Assembly (NCBI GenBank): GCA_937922175.1
Contig: CAKZUU010000212.1
Span: 1-13,771 of the forward strand
Direction of reading: 5' to 3'
Source: an uncultured Gemmataceae bacterium
GTDB taxonomy: Bacteria; Planctomycetota; Planctomycetia; Gemmatales; Gemmataceae
DNA length: 13,771 nt
A program made the translations under genes and the position numbers. The notes below the pieces were generated by a model that worked only from the letters and a program-made list of their open reading frames with translations, did not search any database and was not told the DNA's origin. Shown here one piece after another: positions 1-5,706 of this stretch (positions within the stretch are counted from its first letter, which is position 1; every line of letters begins with the position of its first letter).

Positions 1-1085
1 CCCAAGTTCCCGATTGCTCCCTTGGCGGCGAAAAGCGGGACACGATCGGCGGCTGACCCCAGCGCCTGGCGAAGCGCTCGGGACTCGCGTCGATCCAGGT
101 CCACGACCCCCAAACCGTGAGCATTGACATGGTCCAAGTCATCCGGAGCGATGCCGGCTTCTGCAAGAGCCAAGCGGATGGCTCGGGCCAGACCCGTACC
201 GTCCTGTCGTGCATCAAAGGTGCTCGCGAAGCCAACGATTTCAGCGAATATCCGCGCCCCCCGCCGTCGAGCCGATTCCAACTCTTCCACGGCCAGCACC
301 GTTGCCCCTTCTCCCAGGACCATGCCATCCCGGTCGCGGTCGAAGGGTCGGCAAGCCTCGGCGGGCTGGTCGTTTCGGCGGGAAAGAGGCAGGAACAGTT
401 GATGTCGTGCCATGCTCAATAACGAGATTTTGCTGTCGGCCCCGCCTACAAGGAAGGCGTCGGCTTGTCCGCGGCCGATCTGCCGATACGCCTCGCCCAG
501 CGCGTTCAAGCTGGCGACATCATCGAGCGTGATACTATTGCTGGGGCCTTGCAGATCGTACATGACCGAGATATGGCAAGCGGCCATGTTGGGCAGAAAT
601 TTCAGCATCCAAGTCGGTTCGATGGTGTCAATTCCCGATTCACCCCAACGGAGCAGATCGACCGACCCGTCACCTGCCGAAGTGGCTGCCTGCGAGGCAC
701 CGACGATATCGTTGATTTCGATGGCGATCATGGCCGAGCCGAACACGACCCCGAAGCGAGTCGGTTCGTAGCTGCCCCGTTGAAACCCGGCGTCGCGCAT
801 GGCGTATTTGGCGGCGATCAGACCGAGTTGAATGGTTCGAGCCATCAGCTTCAGACTTTTGCCGATGGATCGCTCGTGTTCGACTTTGTTGTCGAGGTGT
901 TTTCGGGGATTGAAGTCAGGGATTTCGCCGGCGATGCGGCAAGGGAGTCGAGAGGGATCAAAGGCGGAGATAGGGGCGATACCGGATCGGCCTTGCACGA
1001 GAGCATCCCAGATGGAGGAAGTCTCCGAGCCGATGGGCGTGAGCAAGCCACAGCCGGTGATCACCGCACGCCGGGATGAAGCCAT
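1..1085 (-). CDS. Ketosynthase-fold protein lacking the active-site Cys (3' end off window)
   Basis: Partial gene: 361 codons are present and the C-terminus lies beyond the left edge (the family usually has about 410-420 residues). The protein has the beta-ketoacyl-ACP synthase II layout: N-terminal ITGCGLLTPIG (9-19), GPSNSI (180-185), FDRDRDGMVLGEGA (248-261), VNAHG (320-324) and KGAIGN (355-360). Aligned with FabF, the nucleophilic Cys falls on Asp189 (TLDDVAS), the first catalytic His is kept (His323), the Lys is kept (Lys355, the same 32-residue spacing as in FabF), and the second His is Asn360. It is therefore unlikely to catalyse normal Claisen condensation. By analogy with chain-length factors it could be a structural or decarboxylating partner, which is inference. 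ATG at 1085 is chosen because an in-frame stop lies upstream at 1128-1130. It is the fifth gene of the operon, 58 bp after the dehydratase. Family assignment is firm; function is not. Confidence 0.9.
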   Translation of the reverse strand, partial: MASSRRAVITGCGLLTPIGSETSSIWDALVQGRSGIAPISAFDPSRLPCRIAGEIPDFNPRKHLDNKVEHERSIGKSLKLMARTIQLGLIAAKYAMRDAGFQRGSYEPTRFGVVFGSAMIAIEINDIVGASQAATSAGDGSVDLLRWGESGIDTIEPTWMLKFLPNMAACHISVMYDLQGPSNSITLDDVASLNALGEAYRQIGRGQADAFLVGGADSKISLLSMARHQLFLPLSRRNDQPAEACRPFDRDRDGMVLGEGATVLAVEELESARRRGARIFAEIVGFASTFDARQDGTGLARAIRLALAEAGIAPDDLDHVNAHGLGVVDLDRRESRALRQALGSAADRVPLFAAKGAIGNL

Positions 1086-1143
1086 TGCTCGCGTCTCTGG
1101 GGTCAGTTGGAGTCGGGCGGTTCCGTGTCACCCACGGTGCCCG

Positions 1144-1611
1144 TCAACTCGGTCGCACGCTCTCCAACAACGTTTTCAGTTCACCGCTGAAGACGAAGTT
1201 CCGATCGCCGAACACTTGCTGCGACCGCGACTGGTCGAGATGGGCGAAGGTGATCTCCGCTTCGCCGATGAGGACGTCGTCGATCAGGACGCGGCCGGCC
1301 ACGCAAGCGCCTTCGGGGCGCACATATTGCACAGTCGTCTCGAAGACCACGGCCTCACCGGCCAGGGCTTCGCGCTGAAATCGGGCTTTGGTGATCTTAG
1401 CGAGGATGACCTTCTCGCGGAAGTCGTTGACTTCCCCCACAAGGATGCCCCCGGTCTGCGCCAGTCCTTCCAGGAGCAGAGTCGCCGGCATCACCGGGTA
1501 ATCGGGAAAATGATGAGCGAACAGATCTTCCGCAAGGCTGAGTTGTTTGACGGTACGGGCCAACTCACCGCGACGAAACTCGAGGAATCGATCGATCCAG
1601 ATCCAGCGCAT
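1144..1611 (-). CDS. FabZ-type 3-hydroxyacyl-ACP dehydratase (hot-dog fold), catalytic pair intact
   Basis: 155 residues, the usual size for FabZ. The protein should dehydrate 3-hydroxyacyl thioesters on an acyl carrier protein to the trans-2-enoyl form in the cytoplasm. The family signature is at residues 33-52 (HHFPDYPVMP followed by LLLEGLAQ), giving catalytic His34 and Glu48 with the normal 14-residue spacing. The typical FabZ start (IDRFLEF, 6-12) supports the ATG at 1611, although no strong Shine-Dalgarno precedes it. Proline and glycine of the FabZ PGH/MPG motif are altered (PDYPVMPAT), so substrate preference may differ from housekeeping FabZ. It lies 98 bp after the ACP gene, across two hairpins, and 58 bp before the ketosynthase-like gene. 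It is one of two hot-dog proteins in this operon; only this one has the full catalytic pair. Confidence 0.92.
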   Translation of the reverse strand: MRWIWIDRFLEFRRGELARTVKQLSLAEDLFAHHFPDYPVMPATLLLEGLAQTGGILVGEVNDFREKVILAKITKARFQREALAGEAVVFETTVQYVRPEGACVAGRVLIDDVLIGEAEITFAHLDQSRSQQVFGDRNFVFSGELKTLLESVRPS

Positions 1612-1653
1612 AGGCGGCGAGCGGGGCGATCCTTATTCATGATGCGAAGGGGC

Positions 1654-1708
1654 GGGGACTCCTCGTCCCCCGGACGCGCCGGACTCCCCGCCTTCCGGGG
1701 CGAGAGTC
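1654..1708 (-). repeat. Two adjacent GC hairpins between the ACP and dehydratase genes
   Basis: The 98-bp gap after the ACP stop holds two stem-loops. The first is GGGGAC/GTCCCC (1654-1659 with 1665-1670, 5-nt loop). The second is CCCCG/CGGGG (1686-1690 with 1696-1700, 5-nt loop), which can be lengthened with GACTC/GAGTC (1682-1686 with 1704-1708). Neither is followed by a T-run on the minus strand, so they do not look like terminators. They could protect or cleave the mRNA between the ACP and the following genes, or be a copy of a dispersed repeat. Confidence 0.6.
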
Positions 1709-1709
1709 G

Positions 1710-2114
1710 CTACTTGGTTCCGTTGCTATTCGCCAACTTACCTTGAACATAGCGGGTGATCAATTCGACGGTGAAGAGATCACTGATCTGGTTCAAGTCG
1801 CGGCTTTTCTCGAACTTACTGAGATCGGCGAAGGGCATCTTGGCACGCAGCTCGGCCATGCCTTTGTCGGTCACCTTGCCATTTTGCACCATCTCCGGGT
1901 CGCCTTGGAAAATGGACTCCGGGAACAATTCGCCGCGTGGGATCTTGATGCCGAACTCGCGCTCCAAGCGGAAGACAATGTCGAGGAAGTCGATCGACTC
2001 GGCTCCGAGATCGCCTTGGAGCGTCGCCTCGGGCTTGATCTCCTCTTCATCAACGTTCAAGGCTTCGACGAGAGTATTGGAGACCTTTCGATAAATGTCT
2101 TCTTGCGTCAGCAT
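1710..2114 (-). CDS. Acyl carrier protein, enlarged
   Basis: 134 residues against about 77 for a typical ACP. It carries the growing acyl chain on a phosphopantetheine arm. The attachment motif is GAESIDFLDIVF (37-48), with Ser40 as the modified serine (ESI replaces the usual DSL). Helix I (3-18), the acidic loop (VDEEEIKPEATL, 21-32) and helix II (41-53) match normal ACPs, and the C-terminal helix is SDLFTVELITRYV (111-123). Between helix II and the last helix there is an insertion of roughly 40-50 residues (about 61-108), rich in charged residues and including a short predicted helix (KGMAELRAKM, 84-93). The insertion suggests dedicated partner proteins. It sits 57 bp after the ketoreductase gene and 98 bp before a dehydratase. 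A holo-ACP synthase would be needed from elsewhere in the genome. Confidence 0.93.
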   Translation of the reverse strand: MLTQEDIYRKVSNTLVEALNVDEEEIKPEATLQGDLGAESIDFLDIVFRLEREFGIKIPRGELFPESIFQGDPEMVQNGKVTDKGMAELRAKMPFADLSKFEKSRDLNQISDLFTVELITRYVQGKLANSNGTK

Positions 2115-2171
2115 TCGTGCATCCCCGTTGAAGTAAGACCCAGTTTCCGATGGAGGAGCGAACTCCCCGAT

Positions 2172-2939
2172 TTACATTGACGGCACGCCCAGGCTGAGAC
2201 CGCCGTCAACGGTGATGACCTGGCCGGTGATGTACGATGCTGCCGGGCTGGCCAGGAACACGGCCACGGCAGCGATGTCTTCCGGTGTCCCCACTCGTTT
2301 GGCCGGGATAAGTTTATCGATCTTATCGCCGACCAGGTTCAACACAGCCTGACTCATGTCCGTCCCAATAAACCCCGGCGCGATGGCATTGACGGTGATC
2401 CCCCGCCCCGCCAATTCTCGCGCCAAGGCACGCGTGAATGCATTCACCGCTCCCTTGCTGGCGGCGTAGTTCACCTGCCCGACGTTGACATGATCGGCCG
2501 CCACACTGCTAATGCTGATGATCTTGCCCGGTCGTTTCCGATTGCGGAACATCATTTCAGCGGCCAATCGCGTGAAGCGGAACAAACCGTTCAGATTCGT
2601 GTCAATGACCGTCGTCCAATCTTCCTCGCTCATCCGCACAAACAATCCGTCACGAATCACCCCGGCATTATTCACCAAAATGTCGATCCCTTCGCCAAAC
2701 GCGGATTTCATCTCCTCGAAGACACGAGCCGGCGCCAGAGGGTCCGCGACATCGGCTCGAATCGCCTTCACTTGTCCGCCCCGCTCCTGCAACTCCGTCA
2801 CCAACGCATCCGCCGCCGCCTGGTCGCTGCGATACACAAATGCGACCTTCGCTCCCTCTCGGCAGTACGCCTGGACGATCCCCCGACCGATCCCCCGGCT
2901 GCCGCCCGTCACCAACGCCACCTGATCCTGCAACTGCAT
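2172..2939 (-). CDS. fabG: FabG-type 3-oxoacyl-ACP reductase (SDR family)
   Basis: 255 residues, a classical short-chain dehydrogenase of FabG type that reduces 3-oxoacyl-ACP to 3-hydroxyacyl-ACP with NAD(P)H. The nucleotide-binding motif is TGGSRGIG (11-18), the structural motif is NNAGV (90-94), and the catalytic residues are Asn116 (in DTNLNGLF), Ser145, Tyr158 and Lys162, with the 13-residue Ser-Tyr gap seen in E. coli FabG. PGFIGTDM (188-195) and ITGQVITVDGG (237-247) are the usual C-terminal motifs. The basic residue in TGGSRG together with Arg37 (VYRSDQ) favours NADPH, by family rules. The gene follows the Gln-type hot-dog gene by 46 bp and precedes the ACP gene. The symbol reflects the family; a separate housekeeping fabG may exist elsewhere. 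Confidence 0.93.
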   Translation of the reverse strand: MQLQDQVALVTGGSRGIGRGIVQAYCREGAKVAFVYRSDQAAADALVTELQERGGQVKAIRADVADPLAPARVFEEMKSAFGEGIDILVNNAGVIRDGLFVRMSEEDWTTVIDTNLNGLFRFTRLAAEMMFRNRKRPGKIISISSVAADHVNVGQVNYAASKGAVNAFTRALARELAGRGITVNAIAPGFIGTDMSQAVLNLVGDKIDKLIPAKRVGTPEDIAAVAVFLASPAASYITGQVITVDGGLSLGVPSM

Positions 2940-2985
2940 GGCTCTTCTCGTCGTCGCCTTTCGCTCGTTGGGTCGTTCCTTTCGT

Positions 2986-3474
2986 TTAACCCGCGTTCAG
3001 CCTCAATTCGCCACTCAGTAATTGATATAAGGATTTCCAGTGCCGAATCAGGCGTTCGTCGCGGTCCGCCCAGACCGGGTTCCGATCTGCCAGGTTGTAG
3101 CCCGCCAAACTGAACTGGGCGTTCACCGTCGCCACTCCCTCCGCCTCTCCTTTCGCCTTAAACGTCGTCCCGGTTTCGTGTTGTTGGACCCACTCGGCCG
3201 TGATGGTCAACGCGCGGCCCGGCTGCATCAAGTGGCCAAATCGAACAGCTTTAACCTCCCGTAATACAATCACGCTGTGTCGATAATTCTCTGTCAGTCG
3301 AAGCAACCAGCTTGCTGCTTCAACCAGCGCTTGCAACTGTAACACCCCCGGCATGATCGGAAACCCGGGGAAATGATCGGCTAAATACTCCTCTGCCCCC
3401 GTCAGACGCTTCAAGCCAACGAGCGACTGACCGGGAGTGAAGGTGACGATTCGATCGAGAAGTTGGAAGCGCAT
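2986..3474 (-). CDS. FabZ-like hot-dog protein with Glu-to-Gln at the active site
   Basis: 162 residues from the ATG at 3474. The reading frame stays open upstream to 3654, but this start has a Shine-Dalgarno GAGGGA at 3484-3489, nine bases away, and begins with the typical LLDRIVTF. The sequence has the FabZ signature DHFPGFPIMPGV (33-44), so catalytic His34 is present, but the position of the catalytic Glu is Gln48 (LQLQALVEA). The intact dehydratase in the same operon has Glu48 at exactly this position. The protein is thus probably a poor or inactive dehydratase; it might bind acyl-ACP, pair with the active paralogue as a heterodimer, or do another hot-dog reaction. These options are inference. 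It is the first gene of the operon, about 64 bases downstream of the predicted transcription start. Confidence 0.9.
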   Translation of the reverse strand: MRFQLLDRIVTFTPGQSLVGLKRLTGAEEYLADHFPGFPIMPGVLQLQALVEAASWLLRLTENYRHSVIVLREVKAVRFGHLMQPGRALTITAEWVQQHETGTTFKAKGEAEGVATVNAQFSLAGYNLADRNPVWADRDERLIRHWKSLYQLLSGELRLNAG

Positions 3475-3483
3475 GCGGCTGAT

Positions 3484-3489
3484 TCCCTC
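3484..3489 (-). promoter_or_regulatory. Shine-Dalgarno that fixes the start of the first hot-dog gene
   Basis: GAGGGA on the minus strand, nine bases before the ATG at 3474. It decides against the longer open frame reaching 3654, whose upstream part also overlaps the promoter. Confidence 0.7.
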
Positions 3490-3544
3490 GTCCGCAAGAT
3501 TTGCCCAGCTTCCCCGTTTCCTCAGACACAAGTTCAAGAGGGGA

Positions 3545-3573
3545 AATATACTCCAGCCGCGATCGGTCGGCAA
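3545..3573 (-). promoter_or_regulatory. Sigma70-type promoter of the acyl-ACP operon
   Basis: On the minus strand the -35 box TTGCCG (3568-3573, 4 of 6 matches) and the -10 box TATATT (3545-3550, 5 of 6) are separated by exactly 17 bases. Transcription would begin near 3538, giving a leader of about 64 bases before the ATG at 3474. It lies just after the terminator of the preceding gene, so the five genes form their own transcription unit. Confidence 0.65.
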
Positions 3574-3652
3574 TAGCGTCTGGCGACTGGAGCTATGGGT
3601 CGTCCCGAGGAAAATCGAGACGAAGTGGGCAACGCCGGCGGAACCGACCAAC

Positions 3653-3685
3653 AAAACGCCCCGGAAAGCCGTAGCCTCTCCGGGG
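3653..3685 (-). terminator. Rho-independent terminator of the winged-helix-like gene
   Basis: On the minus strand CCCCGGA (3679-3685) pairs with TCCGGGG (3659-3665) around a 13-nt loop. It is followed by CGTTTTGTTGG, a short T-rich tail. It begins 12 bases after the stop codon at 3697 and separates this gene from the acyl-ACP operon. Confidence 0.7.
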
Positions 3686-3696
3686 TCAGCAATCGA

Positions 3697-4383
3697 TCAG
3701 GGCATCCCGCCCAACTGCTCGAAGCGGTACGAGAGTGCTTGGAGGAAGTCGAGCAACTCCGCCAAGTCGCGGAAATGGATGGGTGGAAACATCCGTGATG
3801 GATTCTTGGTGAGATATGCCACGTCATGCTTGTTGCACCAACGGATGGCGCTGCGGACAATCTGCACGACTTCGCGGAAGCGGGCAGAGACGATCGAGCC
3901 TTTGTCGCGTGGATCGATTCCCAAGAAGGCTGCTGCCTCGGCGAAGCGTCGCGGCTCTTCCGGGTCTTCTTTCCATCGGCGGAAGGCCGAATGATTGACG
4001 AAGCAACTGACCAGATCGTAGTGATCAGGTTCGACGGGGTCGGACTCTTTGGTCCGTTCCAATTTGGCGGTTGGATCGCGGCGGAGTCGGGCGGCTTCAG
4101 CCCGGCCCAAGGGAGTGAGCCGATAATAATTGGGACGAATCTTCTCCATGAAGCCCATGTGCAGCGGGTTTTGCGGCTTCTTGCCCATGATCTCCATCAT
4201 GACCCGCTTGTGGTCCGGATGCGTCTGCGCATACCCACGCAGCCCGAACCGGTTGCGATCCCGGTTCCAGGCTGCGACGGTCAGGTCCCATTCACTGAAT
4301 TCGGCCATTCCTTGCGCCATCAGATCGTCCGCGGCCAGAAGAATCACCTGCATGGCCGTGTATCGCGGCGCGATTTTGACCAT
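3697..4383 (-). CDS. Uncharacterised protein with winged-helix-like N-terminal half
   Basis: 228 residues; I do not recognise a named family. The first 100 residues look like a winged helix: helical 8-25, EFSEWDLTVAAW (28-39), a basic segment RDRNRFGLRGY (41-51), helical HKRVMMEIMG (58-67), and the strand-turn YRLTPLGRAEA (87-97) that often ends such domains. The rest is charged and helical (FREVVQIVRSAIRWCNKH, 169-186, and FRDLAELLDFLQALSYRFEQL, 204-224) and could mediate dimerisation. No signal peptide or membrane segment is visible. The ATG at 4383 has GAGG six bases upstream. The gene has its own promoter and terminator, and the promoter contains an operator-like palindrome, so autoregulation by this protein is plausible but inferred. 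Confidence 0.8.
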   Translation of the reverse strand: MVKIAPRYTAMQVILLAADDLMAQGMAEFSEWDLTVAAWNRDRNRFGLRGYAQTHPDHKRVMMEIMGKKPQNPLHMGFMEKIRPNYYRLTPLGRAEAARLRRDPTAKLERTKESDPVEPDHYDLVSCFVNHSAFRRWKEDPEEPRRFAEAAAFLGIDPRDKGSIVSARFREVVQIVRSAIRWCNKHDVAYLTKNPSRMFPPIHFRDLAELLDFLQALSYRFEQLGGMP

Positions 4384-4438
4384 CGAGTACCTCGGGAACT
4401 CACGGGGTGGCGCGCGGGCTGGGAGCCGCTTTCGAGCG

Positions 4439-4468
4439 ATTATAGCGAAATTTTTTCGCGCCTGGCAT
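4439..4468 (-). promoter_or_regulatory. Promoter of the winged-helix-like gene, with a palindrome in the spacer
   Basis: A perfect -10 box TATAAT (4439-4444, minus strand) lies 18 bases from ATGCCA (4463-4468, 4 of 6 matches to the -35 consensus). The spacer contains the inverted repeat GCGAAA-TTT-TTTCGC (4445-4459). Transcription would begin near 4432, about 49 bases before the ATG. AT-rich sequence upstream (4472-4490) could act as an UP element. Confidence 0.65.
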
Positions 4469-4489
4469 CAGGAAATTTTCTTGAAATTT
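4447..4489. repeat. Three copies of GAAATTT around the promoter
   Basis: GAAATTT occurs at 4447-4453, 4472-4478 and 4483-4489. The last two are 11 bp apart, about one helical turn, so a protein could bind both on one face. One copy is inside the spacer palindrome. In GC-rich surroundings such a cluster is unusual and could be an operator or an UP element. Confidence 0.5.
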
Positions 4490-4558
4490 CGTCACCGTCT
4501 CCGCCTCGGGTCCGGTCATAGCGCCTGAGGAAATTGCAGGGCCGCCCGCCCTCTCCCG

Positions 4559-5056
4559 TTACCTTCCCCGCTCCAACGCCAACAATTCGCGCTTGATTTC
4601 GACGCCCGCAGCGTAGCCACCCAACGTTCCATCCGCAGCAATCACCCGATGACACGGAACCAAAATTAAGATGGGATTGCACCGATTTGCTTGGCCGACG
4701 GCTCGAACCGCACGCGGATGCCCAATGGCACGCGCCAATTCTCGATATGAAATCGTCTCGCCATACGGAATGCAGCCTAACTCCTGCCACACCCGCCTCT
4801 GAAAGACAGTTCCTCGCCTGTCCAAGGGCACGTCGAACGACCGACGCCGGCTGCTGAAGAACTCGGCGAGTTGCCACTTCAACTGCTGGAGATGCTCAGC
4901 CGCTCGCGTTGCTTGTGTGGTTTGTGTCATGTCGCTCTCGTCGACGCAGATCGAGGAGGCGGTGGAGAGAAATTGAAGTCGGATAATGCCTCGATCAGTT
5001 GCTTGGGCGAGAATGGTGCCCCAACGACTGGGCACCAAGGTGAGAGCGGTGGACAT
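4559..5056 (-). CDS. ogt: Methylated-DNA--[protein]-cysteine S-methyltransferase
   Basis: 165 residues. This suicide repair enzyme moves the methyl group from O6-methylguanine in DNA to its own cysteine. The active-site motif is VPCHRVI (133-139), with acceptor Cys135. The C-terminal domain also shows GTVFQRRVW (82-90), IPYGETISYRELARAIG (96-112) and RAVGQANRCNP (118-128), the DNA-binding helix and the region following it, then GGYAAGVEIKRELLALE (146-162). The N-terminal domain is short and variable (1-75), as in the Ogt branch; there is no Ada-type Cys zinc site or AraC domain. The frame is open up to 5158, but ATG 5056 begins the conserved fold (MSTALTLVPSRWGTI), and the extension would run through the leader of the divergent gene. 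The Shine-Dalgarno is weak. The symbol ogt is by resemblance. Confidence 0.92.
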   Translation of the reverse strand: MSTALTLVPSRWGTILAQATDRGIIRLQFLSTASSICVDESDMTQTTQATRAAEHLQQLKWQLAEFFSSRRRSFDVPLDRRGTVFQRRVWQELGCIPYGETISYRELARAIGHPRAVRAVGQANRCNPILILVPCHRVIAADGTLGGYAAGVEIKRELLALERGR

Positions 5057-5091
5057 GGCGAAGCCGATTCTTGATTTTTCCCGGTTTTCTC

Positions 5092-5120
5092 TTGACAAGT
5101 TACCAACCCGGGAAGAAGAT
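5092..5120 (+). promoter_or_regulatory. Possible promoter of the 90-residue gene
   Basis: A perfect -35 TTGACA (5092-5097) is followed after 17 bases by GAAGAT (5115-5120), which matches only three of six -10 positions. It is rightly placed for the gene starting at 5173 (leader about 46 bases) and lies in the short divergent region shared with the methyltransferase gene. Confidence 0.35.
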
Positions 5121-5158
5121 GTCCCCTGTCCCGAATCTCCCCGATTGTATCCGACCAT

Positions 5159-5164
5159 GGAGGG
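5159..5164 (+). promoter_or_regulatory. Shine-Dalgarno deciding the start at 5173
   Basis: GGAGGG eight bases before ATG 5173. Upstream in-frame ATGs at 5071 and 5119 have no comparable site. Confidence 0.7.
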
Positions 5165-5172
5165 TCCGTCGC

Positions 5173-5445
5173 ATGATCATCCACAGTGAGTCCAAACCTC
5201 AATGCTGGCGAGCCGTGGCGGTGTTCGATGATCGACCCGAGGCATTGATTTACCTCGGTCGGAGTTCCACCCAAGTGCGCGCGGGTTATGCCGAAGCCTT
5301 TCAAGAAATCTTAGAAGAGGACGAAAGGCGGCATGTCACCTCGATCGCGTTGCAGCGGTGGCATGGCACGCCGGACGCTGGCCGCTGGCTGCACCAGACG
5401 AATTTGAGAATTCCTGCGGGTCAGAAGCTGGCCAAAGTGGGCTGA
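5173..5445 (+). CDS. Small uncharacterised protein (90 aa)
   Basis: 90 residues from ATG 5173, chosen for its strong GGAGGG. No named family is recognised. The sequence starts MIIHSESKPQCWRAVAVF and continues with a strand-like stretch (ALIYLGRSSTQV), a helix (YAEAFQEILEEDERRHV, about 41-57) and a basic tail (RIPAGQKLAKVG). There is no signal peptide or membrane segment, so it should be cytoplasmic. The layout (strand, helix, strand) resembles a small alpha/beta domain, but this is only impression. It is divergent from the DNA-repair methyltransferase, with 116 bp between start codons, and ends just before a strong hairpin. It could be translated under the same stress control as its neighbour, but nothing in the sequence proves a link. 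Confidence 0.7.
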   Translation: MIIHSESKPQCWRAVAVFDDRPEALIYLGRSSTQVRAGYAEAFQEILEEDERRHVTSIALQRWHGTPDAGRWLHQTNLRIPAGQKLAKVG

Positions 5446-5473
5446 CGGCGAGCCGATCGACGTCCGTGGAACC

Positions 5474-5533
5474 AGGCCGAGCGATGGGCAGTTTCGGCAT
5501 GTCGCAGACCCCATCGGTCGGCCTCGCTGTTTT
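5474..5533 (+). terminator. Long hairpin terminator after the 90-residue gene
   Basis: The arms 5474-5488 (AGGCCGAGCGATGGG) and 5510-5524 (CCCATCGGTCGGCCT) pair at 14 of 15 positions, with one G-G mismatch and a 21-nt loop. CGCTGTTTTATC follows on the plus strand. It starts 28 bases after the stop codon at 5445, in the 261-bp gap before the next gene. The rest of that gap shows no gene; a TTGACA at 5577-5582 has no convincing -10 partner. Confidence 0.6.
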
Positions 5534-5706
5534 ATCCAAAATCATCATCTCATCCAATTTATCAGACTTGTTCGGATTGACAGGTCTTGTATTCATCGAC
5601 CGATCGGCGAACAATAAGAGCAGATGGCTCGTCCAAACCCCAACGGGGGTTGCTCGAAGGACCACTCCGATTCATCGCTCGTCATCTTTTTGGGAGGTCC
5701 GATTCG

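Noticed and set aside
465..1746. Long plus-strand open frames (465-1079 and 832-1746)
   Set aside because: They lie opposite the ketosynthase-like and dehydratase genes, whose motifs are clear on the minus strand. No recognisable protein features.
3475..3654. Upstream extension of the first hot-dog gene
   Set aside because: It would include the promoter, and the internal ATG at 3474 has a good Shine-Dalgarno and the family's usual start.
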